The notes below the pieces were generated by a model. That model was not told where the DNA came from. It searched no databases and worked only from the letters and a program-made list of their open reading frames with translations. The position numbers and the translations under genes are program-made. From the NCBI GenBank assembly GCA_009841605.1, contig VXLM01000034.1, forward strand, positions 2,320 to 66,319: a stretch of 64,000 nucleotides of DNA, written 5' to 3'. The stretch comes from Dehalococcoidia bacterium. GTDB taxonomy: Bacteria > Chloroflexota > Dehalococcoidia > Lucifugimonadales > VXLM01. Below, piece by piece: positions 17,614-25,912 of the stretch (position 1 is its first letter; each line of letters starts with the position of its first letter).

Positions 17614-18953
17614 TGCGCCAGTCCCAGGCGGGCAGAGCGACCCAAGATGTAGGCAATCCGCAGCTCATCGAGGCCATGATCGAGGCCATGCGTATCCCGG
17701 ATCTTCGGGCGAAGATCCTGTTTACCTTGGCAATGTTGGTCGTGTTCCGGTTCGTCGCCCACGTCCCAATTCCGGGCGTCGACGTGCAGGCGCTTTCCCA
17801 GGCGTTCGCGCAGAACGCCCTGTTGCCGTTCCTCGATCTCTTCAGTGGGGGCGCGCTTTCCAATTTGAGCATCGCTGCGCTTGGCGTCTATCCCTACATC
17901 ACCTCCTCAATCGTGATGCAGATTCTCACGCCCGTCATCCCGCAGCTCAAGGCTCTCTCCCAGGAAGGCGAGTTCGGACGGCAGCGAATCAACCAGTACA
18001 CCCACTATATGGCCGTCCCGATCGCGCTCTTCCAGGGATTCGGTCAGTTGAGCCTACTTCAGCAGTCCAACGTGCTCCCGGGAGTCAGCCTCGGGCTGAA
18101 CATCACGACCCTTACGATGATCGCGTCCATGGTCGCGGGCACCATGTTCCTTGTGTGGCTCGGCGAACTGATCACCGAGAAGGGAATTGGCAATGGGGTG
18201 TCGCTCATAATCTTCGGTGGCATCGTTGCAGGGTTCCCTCAGATGATCGGCCAGGGATTCCTTGAAAGTGACGAAGGTGCCGGCCTTCTCATGCTGGTGA
18301 TTCTCGGTTTTGCCACGATCTACACGATCGTTCTGTTCAACGAGGCCCAGCGGCGGATTCCCGTCCAGTATGGCCGGAGTGTCTTCCGCGGAGGCCGGAT
18401 GCAGAGACAGAGCGGCTCGACCTTCCTGCCCCTCCGTGTCAACTCCGCGGGCATGATTCCGCTCATCTTCTCATTCTCGATTATCATCCTGCCGGTCACC
18501 GTGGCGAGCTACTTCCGCGACCCGCTGAGCACCAGCATCATCGTACGGGGCATTCAGTCCTTCGCCGACGCGATGGACCCAACCCGCTTCCCGTACTGGG
18601 TTGCGGTGTTCTTCCTGACACTTGGGTTCACATTCTTCTATACCCTCGTCATTTTCCAGCAGCAAAATCTTGCCGAGAACCTGCAGAAGAACGGAGGGTT
18701 CATCCCTGGCATCAGACCTGGACAGCCCACCCAGGAATACCTCAACCGCGTAATCATACGGATTACGTGGGGTGGCGCGCTCTTCCTGGCAACCGTCGCT
18801 GTCCTCCCGTTCGTATTCCAGATCATCACAGATGTCCGTGCCCTCACCCTGAGCAGCACCAGTCTGCTCATCATGGTCGGCGTGGCCCTCGATACCATGC
18901 GCCAGCTGGAAGCACAGCTTCTCATGCGCAACTATGAAGGATTCTTGAGATAG
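17613..18953 (+). CDS. secY: Protein translocase subunit SecY
   Basis: 446 aa, GTG start. Forms the membrane channel with SecE, found here at 55.8 kb, and works with SecA. Ten hydrophobic segments are visible. The motifs FDLFSGGALSNLSIAALGVYPYITSSI (plug and TM2 region), ITEKGIGNGVSLIIFGGI and the cytosolic loop RRIPVQYGRS are characteristic. One base overlaps rplO. Confidence 0.97.
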   Translation: MRQSQAGRATQDVGNPQLIEAMIEAMRIPDLRAKILFTLAMLVVFRFVAHVPIPGVDVQALSQAFAQNALLPFLDLFSGGALSNLSIAALGVYPYITSSIVMQILTPVIPQLKALSQEGEFGRQRINQYTHYMAVPIALFQGFGQLSLLQQSNVLPGVSLGLNITTLTMIASMVAGTMFLVWLGELITEKGIGNGVSLIIFGGIVAGFPQMIGQGFLESDEGAGLLMLVILGFATIYTIVLFNEAQRRIPVQYGRSVFRGGRMQRQSGSTFLPLRVNSAGMIPLIFSFSIIILPVTVASYFRDPLSTSIIVRGIQSFADAMDPTRFPYWVAVFFLTLGFTFFYTLVIFQQQNLAENLQKNGGFIPGIRPGQPTQEYLNRVIIRITWGGALFLATVAVLPFVFQIITDVRALTLSSTSLLIMVGVALDTMRQLEAQLLMRNYEGFLR

Positions 18954-19040
18954 GGAGGAGAGACGGACGACGTACTGCGGAGGAGGGAGGCGTTCGGAGG
19001 ATAGACCGGCCCGGTACGCGCGACGTTGGATAGCTGGACT

Positions 19041-19691
19041 GTGAAAGTCGTACTGCTGGGACCGCCTGGGGCCGGAAAGGGCACGCAGGCAGCGCGGATT
19101 GCCGAATACCTGAATGTGCCGTCGGTGGCATCCGGAGACCTGTTCCGAGACCACCAGAAGCGCGACACGGAGTTGGGACGGCTCGCGCGCTCGTACATGC
19201 AGCGGGGCGTCTTGGTCCCCGACGAGGTGACCATCAGCATGGTCACGGAGTGGATCGAGACCGAGGCTGGAGACGGGGGCTTCCTGCTCGATGGGTTCCC
19301 TCGTACGCTCGGCCAGGCCGAAGCCCTCGATGGAGCGCTCTCGAACGCAGACGGCCTCGACCGTGTCTTGTACATCCGTGTAGCGAATGACGAGCTCGTA
19401 CGCAGGCTAACCGGAAGACTCGTCTGTCGCGAATGCGGAGTAACCTTCCACAGGGTCTCGAATCCACCCCCGGCGGACGGCGCGTGTGGGGATTGCGACG
19501 GAGGAGAACTGTATGAAAGGGAGGACGACCGGCCGGAGGCGGTGGGCAAGCGCCTGGAAGTGTACTTCTCAGAGACCGCTCCGCTGATCGACTACTACCG
19601 GGAGGCGGGAATCTTGCGCGAGGTGGACGGTGAGCAGTCTATAGAGGATGTCGGTCAGGAGTTAGTCGAAAAATTAGGTGGCGCATCGTAG
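19041..19691 (+). CDS. adk: Adenylate kinase, zinc-type lid
   Basis: 216 aa from GTG 19041 (MKVVLLGPPGAGKGTQ); the track TTG at 19026 adds five residues with no better SD. Interconverts ATP+AMP and 2 ADP. P-loop GPPGAGKGT at 7-15, SGDLFRDH in the AMP-binding region, DGFPRTLGQAEAL. The lid holds four Cys (CRECG ... CGDC) as in Gram-positive zinc-binding adenylate kinases. Standard secY-adk-map order. Confidence 0.94.
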   Translation: MKVVLLGPPGAGKGTQAARIAEYLNVPSVASGDLFRDHQKRDTELGRLARSYMQRGVLVPDEVTISMVTEWIETEAGDGGFLLDGFPRTLGQAEALDGALSNADGLDRVLYIRVANDELVRRLTGRLVCRECGVTFHRVSNPPPADGACGDCDGGELYEREDDRPEAVGKRLEVYFSETAPLIDYYREAGILREVDGEQSIEDVGQELVEKLGGAS

Positions 19692-19731
19692 ATTTGTGTG
19701 GGTTCTTCCGGAGGTGGTCGGAATCCCCTGT

Positions 19732-19739
19732 GCTATCAT
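19732..19739 (+). promoter_or_regulatory. Possible extended -10 promoter before map
   Basis: GCTATCAT preceded by TG gives an extended -10 (TGCTATCAT) in the adk-map gap, 60 bases before map. No good -35 is present, so this is tentative. Confidence 0.3.
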
Positions 19740-19798
19740 AGTTAGGTTGTTGGATTCGCGAATCAGATAGAGGAGTAATCATCAAACAGACGGCAACA

Positions 19799-20563
19799 GT
19801 GGGAATGTCGAGAGCGAACGGCATCACGATCAAGTCCACGCGAGAGTTGGACTACATGCGTGAGGCCGGTCGCATCTCGTCTCAAACGAAGGCGGTCCTG
19901 AAAGACGCGATCCGGCCGGGAGTCACATCCCGGGAGTTGGACGCCATCGCCGAGCGGGAGATCCGCTCGCTGGGGGCCGTCCCTGCATTCAAGGGACTGT
20001 ACGGCTTTCCCGCAACGATCTGCTCTTCGTTCAACGAAGAGATCGTTCATGGCATACCGTCAAGACGGAGATTGGAAGAAGGGGACATCATAAGTATAGA
20101 CCTCGGAGCCGTCGTAGGTGGGTTCTACAGCGATACGGCGTTCACGGTGGGTGTGGGCCGAATAGACGAGGACTCGCAGCGGCTGATCTACGCTACTGAG
20201 GAGTCGCTCCGCCTGGCGGTGGAGCAGACGAGAGCCGGACATCGAGTCGGCGATATCGGTGCCGCCGTGCAGACGTATGCCGAGGGTCTCGGCTACGGCG
20301 TCGTTCGACAGTACGTCGGTCACGGCATCGGACGTTCGCTGCACGAAGACCCAAGCGTGCCGAACTACGGTACGCCCGGTCGTGGCGCGCAGCTCCGTGT
20401 CGGTATGACGATCGCCATCGAGCCGATGCTCAACTTGGGTACGTGGGATACGAGAGTCTTGGACGACGGATGGACCGTGGTGACCGCCGACGGCAGTCGC
20501 TCGGGCCACTTCGAGGATACCGTAGCGGTGACGGAGAACGGGCCCGAAGTCCTGACAGCATAG
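19799..20563 (+). CDS. map: Methionine aminopeptidase type I
   Basis: 254 aa from GTG 19799. Removes initiator Met cotranslationally. All five metal ligands of the M24A family are present: Asp101, Asp112, His175, Glu208, Glu239. The start is unsure: ATG 19805 also fits. The only good SD in the gap, AGGAG at 19771, sits 5 bases before an in-frame ATC at 19781, so a rare ATC start is conceivable. Placed between adk and infA as usual. Confidence 0.95.
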   Translation: MGMSRANGITIKSTRELDYMREAGRISSQTKAVLKDAIRPGVTSRELDAIAEREIRSLGAVPAFKGLYGFPATICSSFNEEIVHGIPSRRRLEEGDIISIDLGAVVGGFYSDTAFTVGVGRIDEDSQRLIYATEESLRLAVEQTRAGHRVGDIGAAVQTYAEGLGYGVVRQYVGHGIGRSLHEDPSVPNYGTPGRGAQLRVGMTIAIEPMLNLGTWDTRVLDDGWTVVTADGSRSGHFEDTVAVTENGPEVLTA

Positions 20564-20570
20564 AGGGGAC

Positions 20571-20813
20571 ATGCCGAAGAAAAATCAGAGTGGAGGGAAG
20601 AAAGAGGCGATAGCGGTCGAGGGCCGCGTCACCGAGTCGCTCCGCAACGCGACGTTCCGCGTCGAGCTTGCGAATGGACACGAGGTGATGGCCTATCTGT
20701 CCGGCAAGATCAAGATGAACTACATCCGCGTCCTGCCCGGTGACCGCGTGCTGGTGGAACTCTCGCCCTACGACTTGGGGAGGGGACGGATCACCTACCG
20801 CTTCGCCAATTGA
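20571..20813 (+). CDS. infA: Translation initiation factor IF-1
   Basis: 80 aa. OB-fold protein blocking the A site during initiation. [47 protein letters not shown] is unmistakable. The SD GAGGGGAC just precedes ATG. It has a slightly extended Lys/Gly-rich N-terminus. Confidence 0.96.
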   Translation: MPKKNQSGGKKEAIAVEGRVTESLRNATFRVELANGHEVMAYLSGKIKMNYIRVLPGDRVLVELSPYDLGRGRITYRFAN

Positions 20814-20913
20814 ACCCCGGAACGGTTTCACAAGCTGCAGCGGATGCGGCAGCGCCCGTCGCTTGGAGGACAGGGCGCGTGGTCTTCGTGACGCGCGGAC
20901 AGGAAAGACAATT

Positions 20914-21027
20914 ATGAAAGTATCCACATCGGTCAAGAAAAGGTGCGCCAACTGTCGGGTCATCCGGCGGCGCAGAAAAGTGATGATCATTTGCAGCAAC
21001 CTGCGTTGTAAGCAGCGGCAGGGCTAG
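20914..21027 (+). CDS. rpmJ: 50S ribosomal protein L36
   Basis: 37 aa from ATG 20914 with an AGGAAAGAC SD; the track ORF (20740) starts far upstream in inf[21 protein letters not shown]...KQRQG is typical. Zinc ligands are Cys11, Cys14, Cys27 and Cys32: the fourth ligand, usually His, is Cys here. Confidence 0.94.
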   Translation: MKVSTSVKKRCANCRVIRRRRKVMIICSNLRCKQRQG

Positions 21028-21036
21028 GAGACGAAT

Positions 21037-21417
21037 ATGGCGATCGTATCTGGAGTAAACATTCCCGACAACAAGCGCGTCGAAATATCCCTCACGCGCA
21101 TCTACGGCATCGGACGCTGGCAGGCCAAGGATGTCGCGGCCAAGGCCGGCGTCGAGGGCAACCCTCGGGTCTCCGACCTGACCGAGTCCGAGCTTACGCG
21201 CATACGAGAGATCGTCGACCGCGAAAAGCTGGTCGAGGGTGATCTTCGACGCGAGGTCACCAGCAACATACGCCGACTCATTGACATCGGCACGTATCGA
21301 GGCAACCGCCACCGGCGGGGGCTTCCCGTCCGCGGCCAGCGCACCCACACGAACGCGCGCTCCAAGCGCGGTCGCCGGGTGCCGGTCGCCGGCAAACGAC
21401 AGGTCGCCAAGAAGTAA
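21037..21417 (+). CDS. rpsM: 30S ribosomal protein S13
   Basis: 126 aa. Head protein contacting P-site tRNA and forming the B1 bridges. [29 protein letters not shown] and [24 protein letters not shown] are diagnostic. It follows rpmJ as in the alpha operon. Confidence 0.96.
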   Translation: MAIVSGVNIPDNKRVEISLTRIYGIGRWQAKDVAAKAGVEGNPRVSDLTESELTRIREIVDREKLVEGDLRREVTSNIRRLIDIGTYRGNRHRRGLPVRGQRTHTNARSKRGRRVPVAGKRQVAKK

Positions 21418-21456
21418 TCACACAGCCGCGTCATTCAACGATTCGAGAGGAGCAAT

Positions 21457-21846
21457 ATGCCGAGAGCGCCGAGAACACGAAGAAGGGAACGAAAGTCCGT
21501 CCCAGTGGGTCGGGCCTACGTCCAGTCGACCTATAACAACACCATCATCACCCTGACGGATCCCCAGGGTAACGTGATCGCTTGGAGTAGCGCCGGATCG
21601 CTGGGGACGTTCCGCGGCTCCCGCAAGTCGACGGCATTCGCCGCACAGCGGGCTGGAGAGGATGTCGCCCGCAAGGGCACGGAGCACGGAATCCGGCAGG
21701 TTGAGGCTTTTATTCGAGGTCCCGGTGCCGGACGTGAGGCCGCCGTAAGGGCGCTGACCGCAGCCGGTATCCTCGTCACGAGCATTCGAGACGTTACGCC
21801 CATCCCTCACAACGGATGCAGGCCCCGCAAGCGCAGACGCGTATAG
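21457..21846 (+). CDS. rpsK: 30S ribosomal protein S11
   Basis: 129 aa. Platform protein at the mRNA exit. [28 protein letters not shown] and the C-terminal [15 protein letters not shown] are the hallmarks. The SD GAGAGGAG is well spaced. Confidence 0.97.
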   Translation: MPRAPRTRRRERKSVPVGRAYVQSTYNNTIITLTDPQGNVIAWSSAGSLGTFRGSRKSTAFAAQRAGEDVARKGTEHGIRQVEAFIRGPGAGREAAVRALTAAGILVTSIRDVTPIPHNGCRPRKRRRV

Positions 21847-21907
21847 AAGACGGTCTAGACCACCGTCCCAACGATACGGAAACGTAAGGAGAAACGGACA
21901 GACACAC

Positions 21908-22543
21908 ATGGCACGAAACACCGAAGCCGTATGCCGCCAGTGCCGACGCATTGGAGAAAAGCTCTTCCTAAAGGGCGACCGCTGCTACTCCCCAAAGTGT
22001 GGAGTCGAGCGACGCCGTCGCCCGCCCGGAGACCAGGGCACTCGCCGCCCTCGGCGGCCCACCGACTGGGCCCTCCAACTGCGTGAAAAGCAGAAGGCGC
22101 GATTCACTTACGGCGTCCTCGAGAGACAGTTCAAGAAGTACTTCGCCGATGCCCGCGAGAGCCAGGGCGTAACGGGCGACGTGCTGCTCCAACTGCTGGA
22201 ACGACGGCTCGATAACGTCGTCTATCGCCTGTCGTTCGTCGACTCGCGACCACAGGCTCGACAGATCGTCAACCACGGCCATTTCAACGTAAACGGACGG
22301 AAAGTCAGCATCCCGTCATTCCGGGTTCGCCCCGGCGACGTCATAACCTGGCGCAGGGTTACAGACGACACAACCCCCGGATTCGTCGAGGCCCTCACGG
22401 ACGGCCTTCCGAAACGGCCGGTCCCAAGTTGGCTCAAGCTCGAACCCGCCGCGCTTACGGGCGAGGTGCTGTCCATGCCCGAGCCGTCGGAAATCGACAC
22501 CGGCATAGACGTGAGGCTCATCGTGGAGTTCTACTCCAGGTAG
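21908..22543 (+). CDS. rpsD: 30S ribosomal protein S4, zinc-binding form
   Basis: 211 aa. Primary 16S 5'-domain binder; regulates the alpha operon in E. coli. An intact zinc knuckle C9-x2-C12 ... C26-x4-C31 places it with the C+ paralogs. The S4 RNA-binding region LERRLDNVVYRLSFVDSRPQARQIVNHGHFNVNG is clear. Confidence 0.96.
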   Translation: MARNTEAVCRQCRRIGEKLFLKGDRCYSPKCGVERRRRPPGDQGTRRPRRPTDWALQLREKQKARFTYGVLERQFKKYFADARESQGVTGDVLLQLLERRLDNVVYRLSFVDSRPQARQIVNHGHFNVNGRKVSIPSFRVRPGDVITWRRVTDDTTPGFVEALTDGLPKRPVPSWLKLEPAALTGEVLSMPEPSEIDTGIDVRLIVEFYSR

Positions 22544-22612
22544 TCCGACTCAGGACGCCTGCCGGACCGAGAACAAACGCTCGGTGACGAACGAGAGGAG
22601 TAACTGCGACAA

Positions 22613-23665
22613 ATGATAGATTTCCACACCTTCGCCGCCCCGGAGACGATGATCGAAGAGCCGGAGCCGGAACCCGTTCCGCTTATCACGGTCGATACCG
22701 AGGATGATCGGTACGGCAAGTTTGTCATCGAACCGTTGCCGCAGGGCTACGGCATGACACTCGGCAACCCGCTCAGGCGTGTCCTCTATAGCTCGCTGAA
22801 CGGAGCCGCCGTCACGTCGGTCAAGATCGAAGGAGTCCTCCACGAGTACGCGACGATAGACCACGTCAAGGAGCAGGTGTCTGACATCCTCCTGAACATC
22901 AAGGGCGTCCGGCTGCGTTCGCAGGTCGACCGCCCCGGCAAGCTTCGCCTCGAAGTCGCCGGACAAGGCGAAGTCTCCGCGGGTGATATCATGGCCTCTT
23001 CTGATTTCGAGGTCGTTAACCCCGAGTGGCACATAGCTACCCTCGACTCCGACGAGGCCCGCCTGTCGATTGAACTGAACGTCGAGCGAGGCATCGGATA
23101 CGCCGAGGCCTCGGAGGGCGACGGCGTGCCCATCGGCGTCCTGCCGGTTGACGCCATATTCACCCCCGTTCGCAAGGTGAACTACAACATCGAGGATACC
23201 CGCGTCGGACAGCGCACGAATCTCGAACGCCTCATCATCGAAATATGGACGGACGGCTCCATCTCGCCGTTGGAAGCTCTCCGCGATGCGGGGAACGTCT
23301 TGGTCGAGAAATTCTTCCTGTTCGCCAACGCGCAGAAGGGCGCCGCCGACGGCCAGTTGACCACTCCTGTCGTGCTGACGCTCACGCCCGAGCAGTACAA
23401 CACGCCTGTGGAGAAGCTCGACCTCTCCTCCCGGACGCTTAACTGCCTCAAGCGCGCGAGCATTGACAAGGTCGGACAGGTCCTTGAGATGAACAAGGCG
23501 GAACTGTTGCAGATCAGAAACTTCGGCGAGAAGTCGCTGAGCGAGCTCTATGAGCGGCTGCGTACCTTCGACCTCCTGCCCCCGGAGCTCGACCCCGACA
23601 TCCAGGAGGCGCAAGAAGAAGCATCGGATGCAGATGAGTCGGAGACCGCCGACACGGAAAGCTAG
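22613..23665 (+). CDS. rpoA: RNA polymerase subunit alpha
   Basis: 350 aa. NTD (about 25-250) with GYGMTLGNPLRRVLYSSLNGAAVTSVKIEG drives dimerisation and binds beta/beta-prime. CTD (about 275-335; RTLNCLKRASIDKVGQV, IRNFGEKSLSEL) contacts UP elements and activators. Both ends carry short acidic extensions. beta and beta-prime are not encoded in this window. Confidence 0.97.
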   Translation: MIDFHTFAAPETMIEEPEPEPVPLITVDTEDDRYGKFVIEPLPQGYGMTLGNPLRRVLYSSLNGAAVTSVKIEGVLHEYATIDHVKEQVSDILLNIKGVRLRSQVDRPGKLRLEVAGQGEVSAGDIMASSDFEVVNPEWHIATLDSDEARLSIELNVERGIGYAEASEGDGVPIGVLPVDAIFTPVRKVNYNIEDTRVGQRTNLERLIIEIWTDGSISPLEALRDAGNVLVEKFFLFANAQKGAADGQLTTPVVLTLTPEQYNTPVEKLDLSSRTLNCLKRASIDKVGQVLEMNKAELLQIRNFGEKSLSELYERLRTFDLLPPELDPDIQEAQEEASDADESETADTES

Positions 23666-23677
23666 GGAGAAACGACC

Positions 23678-24031
23678 GTGAGACACAAAGTTGCAGGACG
23701 CAAGCTCGGTCGCGGCACCGCCCACCGCATGTTGATGCTGCGGGGCCTCGTTACCGATCTGTTGCGTCACGAGTCCATACAAACAACCGAGCCGAAGGCC
23801 AAGGAGGCCAAACGCCTCGCCGAGAAGGTCATCACGCGCGCTAAGAAGGGCACACTCCACCAGAGGCGTCTGGCGGCCTCCTTCCTCACCGACGAAAAGG
23901 TCGTCGCCAAGCTCTTCGACGAGATCGGGCCCCGGTTCGACGAACGCCCCGGCGGCTACACGCGCATCATCAAGATGGGCCCCCGCAAGGGAGACGCATC
24001 CCCGATGGCGCGTTTGGAGTTGGTGGAGTAG
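23678..24031 (+). CDS. rplQ: 50S ribosomal protein L17
   Basis: 117 aa, GTG start. [52 protein letters not shown] is typical, as is the C-terminal [27 protein letters not shown]. Thirteen bases after rpoA. Confidence 0.96.
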   Translation: MRHKVAGRKLGRGTAHRMLMLRGLVTDLLRHESIQTTEPKAKEAKRLAEKVITRAKKGTLHQRRLAASFLTDEKVVAKLFDEIGPRFDERPGGYTRIIKMGPRKGDASPMARLELVE

Positions 24032-24067
24032 GGCCGGGCACGGCTTGCGTGGTGCGTAGGCAGTACA

Positions 24068-24823
24068 TTGAGGTACGCACTCATCGTCGAGTATGACGGG
24101 ACACGATACAGCGGATTCCAATATCAAAAGAACGCAAAAACGGTACAGGAGGAGATCGAGACAGCTATAGCACGATTCACCGGCGAGACCGTCCGAGTCA
24201 AGGCAGCGGGACGCACCGATGCGGGTGTCCACGCCACCGGACAGGTAGTCACCTTCGATTCGGAAGCCGGCCATCCAACCGAAGTCGTCGTCCGAGCACT
24301 TAACAGCCACCTGCCGGACGATATTGCGGTGAAGGAGGCCCATCGAGTCGCCGACACCTTCGACCCACGACGGTGCGCCACAGCAAGGACGTACGTCTAC
24401 ACCATCGACTGCGGCGATACGCGGTCGCCGAGCCGCAGACGCACGACCTTCTATCTGGGACGAACTCTCGATGTTGGTCGGATGATCGCCGCAGCCGCGG
24501 AGTTCAAGGGGGTGCACGACTTCGCCCGGTTCTCGGGACCCCTCGAACGGCCGGACGCAAGCACCATCCGCGAAATACTCGCCATCGACATAAGGCAGGA
24601 TGCCGAGACCGTACGAATCGAGGTGACTGGAAACGCCTTCCTACCGCATCAAGTGCGACGAATGGCTGGAGCCTTGGTGGACGTGGGACTGAGAAAGCTG
24701 ACAATTCAGGACATACAAGGGCTATTGACAGGGCCCGTCGCCGGAGTCGTGGCTCGCGCGCTGCCCCCGCAAGGGCTTTGCCTCGTTAGCGTCCAATACG
24801 AGAATTTACAAAAAATCTGGTAA
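24068..24823 (+). CDS. truA: tRNA pseudouridine synthase A
   Basis: 251 aa, TTG start. Isomerises U38-U40 in tRNA anticodon arms. Catalytic Asp51 lies in GRTDAGVH, with EYDGTRYSGFQ at the N-terminus and FLPHQVRRMAGALVDVG near residues 188-204. Lies between rplQ and rplM, as in many bacteria. A 655-codon antisense ORF over this region is a shadow. Confidence 0.95.
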   Translation: MRYALIVEYDGTRYSGFQYQKNAKTVQEEIETAIARFTGETVRVKAAGRTDAGVHATGQVVTFDSEAGHPTEVVVRALNSHLPDDIAVKEAHRVADTFDPRRCATARTYVYTIDCGDTRSPSRRRTTFYLGRTLDVGRMIAAAAEFKGVHDFARFSGPLERPDASTIREILAIDIRQDAETVRIEVTGNAFLPHQVRRMAGALVDVGLRKLTIQDIQGLLTGPVAGVVARALPPQGLCLVSVQYENLQKIW

Positions 24824-24844
24824 GCTGTCTGAAGGAAAATAACT

Positions 24845-25261
24845 ATGGCAACGGCAACCAATCCAAACGCAGCACCCGAGTGGCACGTCGTCGATGCCGA
24901 GGGCAAGACCCTCGGTCGCGTTAGCTCGGAAATATCAACCTTGCTGATGGGCAAGCACAAGCCGACATATCTGCCGTACCTCCACAGCGGCGACTTCGTG
25001 GTCGTCGTGAACGCCGAGAAGATCGTGGTCACCGGCAGGAAACTCGAACAGAAGATGTACTACCGCTACAGCGGCTACCACGGTGGCCTCAGGGAGCAGA
25101 ATCTGGGGACGCTGTTGGAGAAAAGACCCGGAGAAGCCATCACCCACGCCGTCAAGGGAATGCTTCCCAAGAGCAGGCTTGGAAAGCAGATGATCCGTCG
25201 CCTCAAGGTATACCCCGGCCCGGATCATCCCCACCAGGCACAAATCAACTCGAACAAGTAG
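24845..25261 (+). CDS. rplM: 50S ribosomal protein L13
   Basis: 138 aa. Early-assembly protein. WHVVDAEGKTLGRVSSEISTLLMGKHKP, YYRYSGYHGGL and AVKGMLPKSRLGKQMIRRLKVYPGPDHPHQAQ are diagnostic. A gap of about 110 bases with a palindromic repeat separates it from rpsI. Confidence 0.96.
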   Translation: MATATNPNAAPEWHVVDAEGKTLGRVSSEISTLLMGKHKPTYLPYLHSGDFVVVVNAEKIVVTGRKLEQKMYYRYSGYHGGLREQNLGTLLEKRPGEAITHAVKGMLPKSRLGKQMIRRLKVYPGPDHPHQAQINSNK

Positions 25262-25291
25262 GACCCCTAACGGTATATCCCCGCCAAGAAT

Positions 25292-25328
25292 CCAGGTAGG
25301 GACAAGGTTCGAACCTGCCCCTACAACC
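25292..25328. repeat. Palindromic dispersed repeat in the rplM-rpsI gap
   Basis: GTAGGGACAAGGTTCGAACCTGCCCCTAC is an imperfect palindrome between co-transcribed genes. It resembles the GTAGGGGC..CCTTGTGG..GCCC type seen at 28788 and 56654. Confidence 0.5.
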
Positions 25329-25372
25329 CGAGGAAGGACACGAGGGAGACCCCTCACAGGAGGACAACACAG

Positions 25373-25768
25373 GTGGTATCACAGCAGTATTACTATGGGA
25401 CGGGGCGTCGAAAGAGCTCCGTCGCGCGCGTCCGGCTCTACGTGGAGCGCGGACCGATAGTCGTCAACGGCAAACCCATGGAAGAGACCTATGGGTGGAA
25501 GTCGTGGCAGGACATCATCAACTCTCCATTGGAGGCCACGGACACTTTGGGCCAGGTAAGAGTCGTGGCAAAAGTGTCCGGCGGCGGGGTCGTCAGCCAG
25601 TCCGGCGCCCTCAAGCACGGCATCTCCCGCGCCCTGCTGGAGATGGACCCGTCCCTTCGCGCGACCCTCAAGCGAGGCGGCTTCCTGACCCGCGATGCCC
25701 GTGAGAAGGAACGCAAGAAGTACGGCCTCCAGCGCGCCCGAAAGAAGGAGCAGTTCTCCAAGCGGTAG
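25373..25768 (+). CDS. rpsI: 30S ribosomal protein S9
   Basis: 131 aa, GTG start with an AGGAGG SD. Its C-terminal tail reaches the P-site tRNA. YYGTGRRKSSVARVRLY and the ending GLQRARKKEQFSKR are characteristic. Last gene of the superoperon, followed by a strong terminator. Confidence 0.97.
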   Translation: MVSQQYYYGTGRRKSSVARVRLYVERGPIVVNGKPMEETYGWKSWQDIINSPLEATDTLGQVRVVAKVSGGGVVSQSGALKHGISRALLEMDPSLRATLKRGGFLTRDAREKERKKYGLQRARKKEQFSKR

Positions 25769-25810
25769 AGTTCACGTCCGCCTGACGCTTGGCGGTACAC
25801 AGGAAACCAA

Positions 25811-25848
25811 AGAGGCCCGGGGCGGAATCCCCGGGCCTCTTGCTTTTC
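25811..25848 (+). terminator. Intrinsic terminator of the ribosomal superoperon
   Basis: AGAGGCCCGGGG (25811-25822), loop CGGAAT, CCCCGGGCCTCT (25829-25840), then TGCTTTTCC. A perfect 12-bp GC-rich stem with a T tract, 43 bases after rpsI. Confidence 0.92.
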
Positions 25849-25858
25849 CTCTCTAATC

Positions 25859-25899
25859 CCATCCGTTCACCCTGAGCCTGTCGAAGGGTGAACGGATGG
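25859..25899. repeat. GAGCCTGTCGAAG-family palindromic repeat, copy 1
   Basis: CCATCCGTTCACCCT and AGGGTGAACGGATGG form a perfect 15-bp stem around the conserved core GAGCCTGTCGAAG. It lies between convergent genes and could also end the minus-strand lipoprotein transcript. Confidence 0.75.
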
Positions 25900-25912
25900 C
25901 TGCTTTATCGGT

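Noticed and set aside
22550-24517. 655-codon minus-strand ORF
   Set aside because: Antisense shadow of rpoA, rplQ and truA produced by high third-position GC; all three sense genes are unmistakable.
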